A program made the position numbers and the translations under genes. Below are positions 29,297 through 37,496 of a stretch of 64,000 bases of DNA, piece after piece. Each line of letters starts with the position of its first letter. The stretch's first letter is position 1. This DNA is from Gemmatimonadaceae bacterium. GTDB lineage: Bacteria > Gemmatimonadota > Gemmatimonadetes > Gemmatimonadales > Gemmatimonadaceae. The DNA lies in the NCBI GenBank assembly GCA_030647905.1, contig JAUSJA010000027.1, forward strand, positions 1 through 64,000. Reading direction: 5' to 3'. Below the pieces are notes generated by a model. That model was given only the letters and a program-made list of their open reading frames with translations, ran no database searches and was not told the origin of the DNA.

Positions 29297-29959
29297 ATGA
29301 AGAAAATGTATGCAGTGCTTCCAGCGCCGCTTTTTCTCAGCGGCTGCATGGTGCTCGGTATGGGAGGAATGGGGCTCGCCGGGGGCGGCGGCATGCACGG
29401 AGCGTCACATGGTTCCTCCATGAACGGTCAAACACTCGTCAAGGAATCTGTGGTCAACGGGATACGAATCACCGCTGAGTTTCCACAATATGTGTTCGGC
29501 GATGAACTGGCCTATAAAGTTACTCTTCGTAATGTTCGCGACAAATCAACTATCTCCGATGCGTCAATTGCATTGATCGTGACGTCGGATGACGATCGCA
29601 ACCAGGGCTCGCGGTCCGGGGAAGCGGGCTCACATTCCGGACATGGCGATTCATCCACGACTCAGAGTCAGGGCAAGGTGGGGAAAATGAAAGTTTCTCC
29701 GGACGAAACTGGTAACGGTACGTATGTGTTCCGTCCATCAATCACAAATGGAGGCGCCTACAAATTTGTTTTTGTCCTGGAAAGAGTTGGCAATGTCACG
29801 ATAGAACCGCCAATCGAAGTTGAGCAAACCGTTCGACTCGACGGTCAGAGGGATCAACACTCAGGAAATCGCGATCACATGACAGGATCCGGCAGGGCTC
29901 CTGCCGTCCTGATCGGCGCCGGCGTCATGGCAATAATGATGCTCTTCATGGTCAGATGA
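29297..29959 (+). CDS. Lipoprotein with Ig-like (YtkA/FixH-type) domain and C-terminal membrane segment
   Basis: 220 residues. Lipobox LSGC (C17), a Gly/Met/His stretch (GGGGMHGASHGSSMNG), then a beta-sandwich-like region (NGIRITAEFPQYVFGDELAY, KVTLRNVRDKSTI) similar to YtkA-like domains, a His/Ser linker and a final hydrophobic helix (APAVLIGAGVMAIMMLFMV). The base composition is clearly lower in G+C than its neighbours, suggesting recent transfer. The partial gene at the right window edge has the same general design (beta domain, Met-rich linker, terminal helix). Confidence 0.6.
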   Translation: MKKMYAVLPAPLFLSGCMVLGMGGMGLAGGGGMHGASHGSSMNGQTLVKESVVNGIRITAEFPQYVFGDELAYKVTLRNVRDKSTISDASIALIVTSDDDRNQGSRSGEAGSHSGHGDSSTTQSQGKVGKMKVSPDETGNGTYVFRPSITNGGAYKFVFVLERVGNVTIEPPIEVEQTVRLDGQRDQHSGNRDHMTGSGRAPAVLIGAGVMAIMMLFMVR

Positions 29960-30208
29960 TTCCAGCAGCATGCTAACCAACCAGGAAAGCATGTTAGAAC
30001 CAGCCGATCCCGGCGCCAGCGGCTCCACGCCACATCACCTCACCCCGGACACCGGGTCGGTTAGCCCGGCGCGGGTGCGCTAGTCACATCAGGCGGAGGG
30101 CTGGAGGATGTCAACAAGGTCCGCAGTTCCCACTCATTCCCCGGGACGGCCTTCCGTCGTCACGATAGGCACAGCAACGGGGTTGTCTTTCTCATTAGGA
30201 GGCTCGAC
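29960..30208. other. Intergenic region, no gene seen
   Basis: 249 bp between the lipoprotein and the PCYCGC gene. It contains GC-rich palindromic stretches (around CCCGGACACCGGG at 30045-30057 and TAGCCCGGCGCGGG at 30063-30076) that could fold, and an AGGAGG ribosome-binding site just before 30209. No ORF with a recognisable product was found. Confidence 0.5.
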
Positions 30209-30646
30209 ATGTTACCACGCGTGATTTGGGTCATCGTCCCGCTGTTGGCGGGCAGTTTAGTCGCCGGCTGTGGCAGGACGTCTTCGGCTTCAACCGACCA
30301 CGAGCTCAAGATGGCTCCGATGTCGATGATGCCTGAAGCAGTGCAGAGTGCTGCCGCAGTGACACAGCAGTCATATCAGTTCGCCGTCGCCAACCCCGAT
30401 GTCATGCAGCACATTCCTTGTTACTGCGGCTGCGGCAGTATGGGGCATACATCGAATTACTCCTGCTACGTCGAGAGCGTTGATGCCAAAGGCAACGTGA
30501 ACTTCGACTCGCACGCGCTCGGCTGCTCAATCTGCGTAGACATCACGCAAGACGCGATGCGCCTATCAAGACAGGGCCAGAGTCTGCAGGATATCAAGGC
30601 CTACGTTCACAAGACTTATAGCCGCTACGGCCCTTCAAACATGTAA
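30209..30646 (+). CDS. PCYCGC-motif lipoprotein
   Basis: 145 residues. Signal peptide with lipobox LVAGC (C21). The motif PCYCGCG (70-76) followed by SNYSCYVE (C86) and LGCSICVD (C106, C109) matches the PCYCGC lipoprotein family, six conserved cysteines suited to binding a metal or to thiol exchange outside the cytoplasmic membrane. It precedes two CuA-domain proteins and a membrane Fe-S protein, so a role in delivering copper to CuA sites is an attractive inference. A strong AGGAGG site precedes the ATG. Confidence 0.82.
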   Translation: MLPRVIWVIVPLLAGSLVAGCGRTSSASTDHELKMAPMSMMPEAVQSAAAVTQQSYQFAVANPDVMQHIPCYCGCGSMGHTSNYSCYVESVDAKGNVNFDSHALGCSICVDITQDAMRLSRQGQSLQDIKAYVHKTYSRYGPSNM

Positions 30647-30722
30647 TCAGAACTCACCACGGAGACACAGCGTGTTAGAAGTCTCGCCGTTCCTTTGAAC
30701 GTGAAATGGATTACCGGGAATC

Positions 30723-31184
30723 ATGACACGAGCTCGTTTACCACGGCGCTCAATGGTAGTGGGATTGATCGCAATAGCTATTGCGTTCGTCCCAATGCCG
30801 ACGACGATGGCGGCTCCCACCGATCGTCACTTCCGCATCGAGGCCAGCAGATTTCAATACACGCCCGCAGCGATGACTGTGAACCCCGGCGATCACGTCA
30901 CGATCGATCTGGTCGCGACTGATGTGGTGCATGGCCTCTACATCGACGGTTACGATCGCAGCGTCGTAGCCGATCCGGGGCAAACGGCGTCGTTGTCGTT
31001 TGTGGCCGATCAGGTGGGCACGTTTCGCTTTCGCTGTTCGGTGACGTGTGGCGCGCTGCATCCTTTCATGATCGGCAAGCTGAATGTTGGTAATAACGAT
31101 CTGCTGTGGCGGGGTCTCGGTCTTGCGATGCTGGCCGCCGTGGCCTCCGTGTGGTTGGCACGCCCCGGGGACAAACGTCAATGA
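30723..31184 (+). CDS. CuA-type cupredoxin protein (cytochrome oxidase subunit II-like), membrane-anchored
   Basis: 153 residues: signal or anchor helix (MVVGLIAIAIAFVPMP), a single cupredoxin domain, then a C-terminal membrane helix near 128-147. All side-chain CuA ligands are present: H70 (in VVHGLYIDG), C105, C109, H113 and M116 in CSVTCGALHPFM. The N-terminal two-helix hairpin of oxidase subunit II is missing, and no oxidase subunit I is near. It probably carries electrons in the periplasm. The stop overlaps the Fe-S protein start (ATGA). Confidence 0.85.
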   Translation: MTRARLPRRSMVVGLIAIAIAFVPMPTTMAAPTDRHFRIEASRFQYTPAAMTVNPGDHVTIDLVATDVVHGLYIDGYDRSVVADPGQTASLSFVADQVGTFRFRCSVTCGALHPFMIGKLNVGNNDLLWRGLGLAMLAAVASVWLARPGDKRQ

Positions 31185-32665
31185 CCCGGCACGACGTCAA
31201 TGAATCGGGTAACCGCGACGAGACGATCATCCCGCTACTGATACGCCCTGAGCCGCAGGCGCGAGAACGCCTGCGGCTCAGGCGTGAACCGCTGCGCGCT
31301 CACCGGGGCCTGGATGTGCTGCGCTGGCCGTTGATCAACACCCTGCTGCGCAATCGCTGGCCGCAGTTGATCGTCCGTGGCGTTGCGCTGGCTGGCTTCC
31401 TCATCGCAATCATAGCCGGGTTGATCGGCACGCCGGTGGGCAGCCACAACTTCGGCATCGTGGGCGTGTGGATTGCGTGGTGGGCGCTGTTGATGCTGAT
31501 CGCTGTGCCGGTCTTCGGACGCGGTTGGTGCAGCATCTGCCCCATTCCCATGCCAGGCGAATGGCTGCAAAACGGCGCGATCCTTGGCCCGCAGAAAGGA
31601 GGCCTGGGGCTCAATCGCAAATGGCCCAAGCGCTTCAGAAACATCTGGCTGCAGAACCTCGCGTTCACGCTGGTCGCCTTGTTCAGCGCCGTCGTACTCA
31701 CCCAACCCAGCATCACGGCGATCGTGCTAAGCACCTTCTTGTTCGTCGCTATTGGCACCAGTCTCATCTTTGAGCGGCGCGCTTTCTGCCGCTATCTGTG
31801 TCCGGTGGGCGGCTTCATCGGCCTGTATTCGCAACTCGCGCCGGTTGAGATTCGCGTGAAGGACACGGCCGTCTGCGCCGCGCACACCGCAAAATCATGC
31901 TACGTGGGCAGCGCCGGCGGCTACGGTTGCCCGTGGTTGTTGTTTCCCGGGGCGCTGACCAAAAACACGTACTGCGGCACGTGTCTGGAATGTATCCGCA
32001 CGTGTCCGTATGATAACATCGCCTTCAACATCCGATCGTTTGGCGCAGATCTACACAAACCGGCGAACCGCAAACTCGACGAAGCGTTCAAAGCCCTCAT
32101 CATGCTGGGCGCGGCGATCGTTTATTCCGCGGTCATGTTGGGACCGTGGGGCGCGCTGAAATCGGCCGCTTACAACATTGGTTCAGCGGCGTGGCTGGCA
32201 TATGCGCTGACGTTCCTCGGCTTCATCTTCGGCGCGTTGCCGGGACTGTATCTGTTGGCCGTCGCGATCGGCCGTAAACTGTCCAAGTCAACAGAGACGT
32301 TGAAGAAATCATTCATCGCGTTTGCGTATGCGCTCGTGCCGTTGGGCTTGATGGCCTGGATCGCGTTTAGCCTGTCGTTTGTGTTCAGTAACATCTCATA
32401 TTTGTGGCCGACGTTGAGCGATCCGTTAGGGCAAGGCTGGAATCTGTTTGGCACGGCGAACGTGAGCTGGCAACCGTATCTCACAGCGATTGTGCCGTTT
32501 CTGCAAACGGCCGTATTGATCGGCGGGTTGGTGTGGGCAAGTGTCACGGCGCGTCGCATCGCCGCCGAGAAACAATTGGGGCGCGGCACGATGTTGCAGG
32601 CCCTGCCGGTGATAGGCTTCTGTTTCGTCATCACCGCGGGCTTGATGGGGCTATTGATCGCATGA
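31181..32665 (+). CDS. NosR/NapH-like polytopic membrane protein with 4Fe-4S motifs
   Basis: 494 residues with multiple membrane helices and cysteine motifs typical of NapH/NosR/RdxA-type ferredoxins: GWCSICPIPMPG, FCRYLCPVGGF, and the cluster motif CGTCLECIRTCPYDN; an extra group is C-x6-C (VCAAHTAKSC) plus GCPW. Such proteins pass electrons from the quinol pool across or along the membrane. The classical double C-x2-C-x2-C-x3-CP set is only partly present. Start ATG overlaps the CuA gene stop; its own stop overlaps the next gene. TTG/GCG codon use differs somewhat from the core genes. Confidence 0.85.
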   Translation: MTRHDVNESGNRDETIIPLLIRPEPQARERLRLRREPLRAHRGLDVLRWPLINTLLRNRWPQLIVRGVALAGFLIAIIAGLIGTPVGSHNFGIVGVWIAWWALLMLIAVPVFGRGWCSICPIPMPGEWLQNGAILGPQKGGLGLNRKWPKRFRNIWLQNLAFTLVALFSAVVLTQPSITAIVLSTFLFVAIGTSLIFERRAFCRYLCPVGGFIGLYSQLAPVEIRVKDTAVCAAHTAKSCYVGSAGGYGCPWLLFPGALTKNTYCGTCLECIRTCPYDNIAFNIRSFGADLHKPANRKLDEAFKALIMLGAAIVYSAVMLGPWGALKSAAYNIGSAAWLAYALTFLGFIFGALPGLYLLAVAIGRKLSKSTETLKKSFIAFAYALVPLGLMAWIAFSLSFVFSNISYLWPTLSDPLGQGWNLFGTANVSWQPYLTAIVPFLQTAVLIGGLVWASVTARRIAAEKQLGRGTMLQALPVIGFCFVITAGLMGLLIA

Positions 32666-33639
32666 AGGCCGAACGCATTGCGCGACTATTGGTGATCGTG
32701 CTGGCGATCGGTTTGCCCGCACTGGTCGCACTCGCCCGATTGGCACCTGGCAGCACGATCGACATACATGGTGTCATGGCGGACGAGGGCGGCTGGACAC
32801 CGGGCGAACTCACCGCGAAAGCAGGTGTGCCGATCCACCTGCGCTTGACGTCCGATGACGTGATGCACGGCTTCGCCATCGGGAAACGTACCTGGCCGTC
32901 GGTCGAGGTAGTGCCGGGCAAGTGGACGACGACGACCGTCGTGTTTGATCGGCCCGGCAAATACACGTTCTATTGCACGCGCTGGTGCGGCCCCAATCAC
33001 TGGCGCATGCGCGGCACGATCGAAGTGACGGGCGATGAAACACACATGCGCGCTGAAACAACGCCGCTGTTTATCAGGCTGAAACTCGATCTGGATGCGC
33101 CGCATCCCACTGACAGGGTGCCGAGTGAGAAGCCGTCGGCATCGCGTGGCACCGCGTTGAACATCAAACCCGATCTCGCCGCCGACACCTATCGGACGCA
33201 GAGTCCCGCGCACGTCTGGCGTACATTGCGCGAGCGCGCGACGAGCCAATCGTTGAGCGATCAGCAAGTATGGGATCTCGTGGCCGCCGTGTGGCGCTCC
33301 AATACAACCGCCAAGCAACTGGCGGAAGGCCGCAAGTTGTATGAAGAGAACTGCGCCGCCTGTCACGGTGAAACCGGGCGGGGCGATGGGGTCATGGCGA
33401 CCTCATTGCAGAAGTCCGCGCCGTCTGATATGCCCGGGATGTTGGGGCATGGTACAATATCACCCGTCGATTTCACCAATGCTCGGAACATGCTGGGCGC
33501 GAGTTCAACGATTTTGCAAGGCAAGATCATTCGCGGCGGCATGGGTACTGGCATGCCCTACTGGGGACCGATCTTCACCGAATCGCAGATCTGGTCGATA
33601 GTCAATTATCTGTGGACGTTTCAGTTTGCTGATCCATGA
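32662..33639 (+). CDS. CuA cupredoxin-cytochrome c fusion protein
   Basis: 325 residues: N-terminal membrane anchor (LLVIVLAIGLPALVALA), cupredoxin domain with a full CuA ligand set at H69, C105, C109, H113 and M116 (CTRWCGPNHWRM), a linker of about 90 residues, then a class I cytochrome c with CAACH (231-235) and an axial Met in MGTGMPYWGP near 296. This domain order is that of CuA-cyt c subunit II proteins (caa3-type), but the first transmembrane hairpin is reduced and no subunit I gene is present. It ends a tightly overlapping three-gene unit. Positions of its CuA ligands match the upstream CuA protein almost exactly. Confidence 0.87.
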   Translation: MKAERIARLLVIVLAIGLPALVALARLAPGSTIDIHGVMADEGGWTPGELTAKAGVPIHLRLTSDDVMHGFAIGKRTWPSVEVVPGKWTTTTVVFDRPGKYTFYCTRWCGPNHWRMRGTIEVTGDETHMRAETTPLFIRLKLDLDAPHPTDRVPSEKPSASRGTALNIKPDLAADTYRTQSPAHVWRTLRERATSQSLSDQQVWDLVAAVWRSNTTAKQLAEGRKLYEENCAACHGETGRGDGVMATSLQKSAPSDMPGMLGHGTISPVDFTNARNMLGASSTILQGKIIRGGMGTGMPYWGPIFTESQIWSIVNYLWTFQFADP

Positions 33640-33746
33640 TACAGGAACACACCGTCGGCGATTCGTCGCAAACTGCAGCAAGCAGCCTGCATGCGAGGGC
33701 GATCGGTATTCGCAGGCTCCTGCAGCACAGGGATGGAGTTGACCGG

Positions 33747-33867
33747 GTTGGTGGACACTTCACCCTTTGGGGGAGGAGGAGTCCCAATGCCGACACGCAG
33801 ATCGTATCCAAACGAGTTCAAAGAACAGCTGGTGGAGCTAGTCCGAGACGTCCGGACGCGCGAGTGA
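33747..33867 (+). mobile_element. IS3-type element scar with N-terminal transposase fragment
   Basis: At 33787 a short frame reads MPTRRSYPNEFKEQLVELVR and ends at a TGA at 33865-33867. This is the opening of an IS3-family OrfA helix-turn-helix transposase, only 26 residues long. The bases before it (GGTGGACACTTCACCC) look like an element end plus a GGAGGAGG ribosome-binding site. The rest of the element is gone, replaced by the gene remnant that follows. Confidence 0.65.
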
Positions 33868-34468
33868 AGCCCGGGAAGTGGAATGAGTATCTGGCCATGC
33901 GTGAGGGCATACTGGCGCTGAACGCGAAGCACCGGGATCTCCTGTCGAACGACCTCGGAGCGATAGCGGGGTTGCTGTTCGACGTCGGATCGAAGCGTTA
34001 CGCACCGCCACCACGAGCGGATGACGCGGAAGCGCGGCGCTCGTGGGAAGCGGACCTCGCACGAGTGCGCGAAGAGGCGGCGAAGTCTGACAAGGCGCTC
34101 GCCGCCGCGCGCGAAGGCGACCGAACGCACACCGAGATACAGGGCTGGCTTCGCGACCTTGGCCACGCGTTGGGGTTCGAGGTCTGGGTGGCGAGTAACG
34201 ACGTCGGCCGCCCGTATGCGGGTGGGCGGCTTGGCGACGGATGTATGAGCGCGCTGCCGGCGACGATCGACAACGCTCCGGGAGCAGAGGCGGTGCGGCT
34301 GATTGACATCCTCTGGCTGGAGCGCAGCTCCCGCGGCCGGCGTTCAGCCATGTCGCCGACCTTCGCGTGCGATTCCTTCCGTACGGCGAGCTGGAGCGTC
34401 ACCGCGACGCGATGGCGAGGTTTAGGCAAGGAATGCGACCGATCGAGGCGCTGGCGAAAGTGCTATAG
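33868..34468 (+). pseudogene. Remnant of a hypothetical protein gene, deleted and frameshifted
   Basis: The frame reads KWNEYLAMREGILALNAKHR, a charged helical middle, then WLRDLGHALGFEVWVASND, GRLGDGCMSALPA and AVRLIDILWLER, after which it becomes nonsense. In another frame the text resumes as FSHVADLRVRFLPYGELERH...RFRQGMRPIEALAKVL with a stop at 34466-34468. The two parts look like the middle and end of one protein with a core segment lost between them. The family looks familiar as a large uncharacterised, possibly nuclease-like protein, but I cannot name it. It directly abuts the transposase fragment. Confidence 0.6.
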
Positions 34469-34512
34469 TAACCTCTCGACCCTCTTCTACCCGTGGCGAA
34501 TTGGAGCACCAG

Positions 34513-34782
34513 ATGACAACGAGTCGGGAGACCAACAATCTGAATCATTCCATGCTGCGCGAACTCGTCGGCGCGGCGAACGCCATGCCTCTTGCCGACC
34601 GGATCACGCTGCTCAAGGCGCTCGTGCCTGGCATAGCGAGAGAGATGACGCCACGTGACTTCGAGGGGCTGATGGTCGAGCTCCGCCTCAAGGGCGAACG
34701 CTTTTACGACGCAGTCACCCACCCGGGCGAAGGCCGGGATTCGCGTCACGTCATGGGAGAGCGGGACATAGAGGAGCGATGA
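34513..34782 (+). CDS. Small hypothetical protein, 89 aa
   Basis: Not recognised. Soluble, charged, helical by composition: NHSMLRELVGAANAMPLADR, ITLLKALVPGIAREM, then LMVELRLKGERFYDAV. It starts at ATG 34513; an in-frame TTG at 34501 is possible. It lies between the pseudogene and the epimerase fusion with gaps on both sides. No partner is suggested by context. Confidence 0.45.
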   Translation: MTTSRETNNLNHSMLRELVGAANAMPLADRITLLKALVPGIAREMTPRDFEGLMVELRLKGERFYDAVTHPGEGRDSRHVMGERDIEER

Positions 34783-34986
34783 GCGCCCAGACGTCACGTT
34801 CGCTCGGCTGAGGCGCAGCGAGGTGCCGGACTGAGAGACGAGAAAGCGCTGAAGCATTCGTGGACCTTCAGCGCACGTTCAGGCGATTCTCAGTATGGGC
34901 GGCATACGTTGTGCCATTCGCTGCGTGTCGCCGACGAGTCACAGCCGCCGCGTCTACTGTACACGCCCGAAGCGGGAACAACAGCC

Positions 34987-37431
34987 ATGACACCAGAGAA
35001 GGGAATCATCCTGGTCACGGGGTCAAACGGATTGATCGGCCAAGCCGTAATGCGGCGATTCGTCGGCCGCTTCACGGACGTCGTGGGCTTCGACCGCAAG
35101 GCGCCTGCGCCGCCACCACCCGGTTGTGTGCACGTCGCTGTCGAGATCACGTCCGACGAAAGCGTGCGAGAGGGCCTCCGCATGATTCGCGCGCATCATG
35201 GGGAGCGCATCGCGTCCGTGATCCATCTCGCCGCCTATTACGATTTCTTCGGCGAGCCGAGCCCCAAGTACGAGGAAATCACCGTGCAGGGGACCGGTCG
35301 TCTGCTGCGGGAGCTCCGCGCGCAGGGCTTTCAGATCGAGCAGTTCGTCTTCTCGAGCACGATGCTCGTCCACCGTCCCGGCGAGCCGGGCGAATTCATC
35401 ACTGAGGATTGGCCACTCGAGCCCACGTGGGCGTACCCCGAGTCCAAAGTCCGGACCGAACAGATCATCCATGATGGGCGCGGCGACATCCGCACCGTGC
35501 TGCTGCGCATCTCCGGCGTGTACGATGACCTCACTCATTCGATCCCGCTCGCGCACCAGATCCAACGGATCTACCAGCGGGACCTGACCAGCCGGGTCTA
35601 CTCCGGCTCAACCGCGCATGGACAGTCGTTCATGCACATGGACGACCTGATCGACGCTATCGAGCTGGTTGTGGAGCGCCGCACCGCGTTGCCGCCGGAA
35701 GTCCCGATCTTGCTCGGTGAACCCGAGGCGCTCAGTTACGATGAGCTGCAGCACACAATCGAACGCCTGATCCGCGAAACGAGCAAGGAAACCATCGAGA
35801 TTCCCGGCGCGCTGGCGCCGGTAGCCAAGGCGGGTGCATGGGTGCTCGACCACGTCCCCGGTCAGGAAGGGTTCATCAAGCCGTGGATGATCGATCGCGC
35901 GAACGACCACTACGACCTCGACATTACGCGGGCCCGTACACTGCTCGGATGGGAGCCGAAGCGTTCGCTGCGCGAGACGCTGCCGAAGATGGTGGCAGCG
36001 CTGAAGGCCGATCCGCTCGGCTGGTACCGCGAGAACAAGCTGGAGCCTCCGTCCGAGCTCGAGAAGACAGCCGGAAAGTCCGAGGCGCCGCACCAGGCCG
36101 ACCACGCCGGCCACGCGCCGATGGCGATGGCGCACGGCCAGGGTGCGCCCTGGGCGCATTTTGCCAACATGACGTTGGGCCTGTGGCTCATCACCAGCGC
36201 ATTCGCCCTCGGGTACCGCAGCACGGCGCTCCAGCTGAGCGACGTCGTGAGCGGGGCGCTCGTCATTATGCTCGCAGCGCTCTCGCTCTCGCGCCGTCCC
36301 TTCTGGAAGCTGTGGGCTCCGTGGGCGAACTCGCTGGTCGGCCTGTGGTTGCTCTTCGCCCCCCTGGTCTTCTGGGCGCCCACGGCCGCCGCCTACTCCA
36401 ACGACACGCTCGTCGGTGCGCTGGTCGTGGTGTTCGCCATCCTGGCGCCGGGGATGCCGATGCCACCGGGGATGAGCATGGAGCCCGGCCCGGACGTGCC
36501 GCCGGGCTGGTCCTACAACCCTTCAAGCTGGCCGCAGCGGGCGCCGATCATCGCGCTCGCGCTCGTCGGCTTTTTCCTCTCGCGGCAGATGGCCGCGTTT
36601 GAGCTCGGCCACGTCACCACGCTCACCGACCCGTTCTTCAGGATGGGCACGGAGCGCGTGCTGACCTCCGACGTCTCGCGCGCCTTCCCTATTCCCGATG
36701 CGGGACTCGGCGCCATCGCCTACATGGTTGAGTTCCTGATGGGCTTCATGGGCGACAAGCGACGGTGGCGGACGATGCCGTGGATGGTCACGTTCTTCGG
36801 AATCCTCGTCGTTCCACTCGGCATCGTCAGCATCACGTTGATCATCCTGCAGCCGCTCGCGGTGGGGGCATGGTGCACGCCGTGCCTCATCGCCGCGGTC
36901 GCGATGCTGATCATGATCGCGCTTACCCTCGACGAGGTCGTGGCCATGGGCCAGTTCCTCGTGCAGGCGCGGCGCGAGGGCCAGCCGTTCTGGCGCGTGT
37001 TCTGGCTGGGCGGCACGTTGCGCGACCTGCCGGAAGTCGGACCGACGCGCGCGGACGTGGTGAGCGCCAAGGCGATGGTCTGGGGGGTCGCGCTGCCATG
37101 GAATCTGCTTCTGTGCGCGGGACTCGGCGTGTGGCTGATGTTCACGCCCTCGGTGCTCGGAAGCGCGGGCACGGCCGCGCACAGCGACCATCTTTTCGGT
37201 GCGCTGATCGTGACCATTGCCGTTATCGCCCTGGCCGACGTGGGGCGCGCGGCACGGTTCGTCAACTTGTTTCTCGGTGCGTGGATCATCGCTGCACCAT
37301 GGCTGCTGGCCGGTGCCAGCTCTGCGTCCACGTGGAGCGACGCGATCGCGGGCGCGGTCGTGATCCTGCTCAGCTTCCCGCGAGGCCGCGTGGGCGAGCG
37401 CTATGGCACGTGGGAGCGCTTCATCCGATGA
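34987..37431 (+). CDS. NAD(P)-epimerase / SPW-repeat / VKOR fusion protein
   Basis: 814 residues. Domain order: an extended short-chain dehydrogenase/epimerase domain (TGSNGLIG at 11-18, SSTML and YPESK catalytic region) to about 350; a His/Met linker (HQADHAGHAPMAMAHG); two SPW-type membrane repeats (WAHFANMTLGLWLI, WANSLVGLWLLFAPLVFW); a vitamin K epoxide reductase-like membrane domain with WCTPC (W629, C630, C633); then another SPW-like pair (VNLFLGAWIIAAPWLLAG). The VKOR part suggests quinone-linked thiol oxidation, the epimerase part a nucleotide-sugar or small-molecule reductase on the cytosolic side. ATG 34987 gives the clean Rossmann start. It is followed by a Cys-pair-rich CBS protein. 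Confidence 0.8.
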   Translation: MTPEKGIILVTGSNGLIGQAVMRRFVGRFTDVVGFDRKAPAPPPPGCVHVAVEITSDESVREGLRMIRAHHGERIASVIHLAAYYDFFGEPSPKYEEITVQGTGRLLRELRAQGFQIEQFVFSSTMLVHRPGEPGEFITEDWPLEPTWAYPESKVRTEQIIHDGRGDIRTVLLRISGVYDDLTHSIPLAHQIQRIYQRDLTSRVYSGSTAHGQSFMHMDDLIDAIELVVERRTALPPEVPILLGEPEALSYDELQHTIERLIRETSKETIEIPGALAPVAKAGAWVLDHVPGQEGFIKPWMIDRANDHYDLDITRARTLLGWEPKRSLRETLPKMVAALKADPLGWYRENKLEPPSELEKTAGKSEAPHQADHAGHAPMAMAHGQGAPWAHFANMTLGLWLITSAFALGYRSTALQLSDVVSGALVIMLAALSLSRRPFWKLWAPWANSLVGLWLLFAPLVFWAPTAAAYSNDTLVGALVVVFAILAPGMPMPPGMSMEPGPDVPPGWSYNPSSWPQRAPIIALALVGFFLSRQMAAFELGHVTTLTDPFFRMGTERVLTSDVSRAFPIPDAGLGAIAYMVEFLMGFMGDKRRWRTMPWMVTFFGILVVPLGIVSITLIILQPLAVGAWCTPCLIAAVAMLIMIALTLDEVVAMGQFLVQARREGQPFWRVFWLGGTLRDLPEVGPTRADVVSAKAMVWGVALPWNLLLCAGLGVWLMFTPSVLGSAGTAAHSDHLFGALIVTIAVIALADVGRAARFVNLFLGAWIIAAPWLLAGASSASTWSDAIAGAVVILLSFPRGRVGERYGTWERFIR

Positions 37432-37496
37432 CGCGACGCGAGAATCACGACGCGCTCCGAGGAAAGCCCACCCCGGCCATGATCGGCTTCCTGGTC

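Noticed and set aside
30209-33639. N2O reductase (nos) cluster
   Set aside because: NosR/NapH-like and CuA proteins are there, but no nosZ, nosD, nosF, nosY or nosL motif was found.
30723-33639. Cytochrome c oxidase operon
   Set aside because: CuA and CuA-cytochrome c are present but no subunit I or III is encoded.
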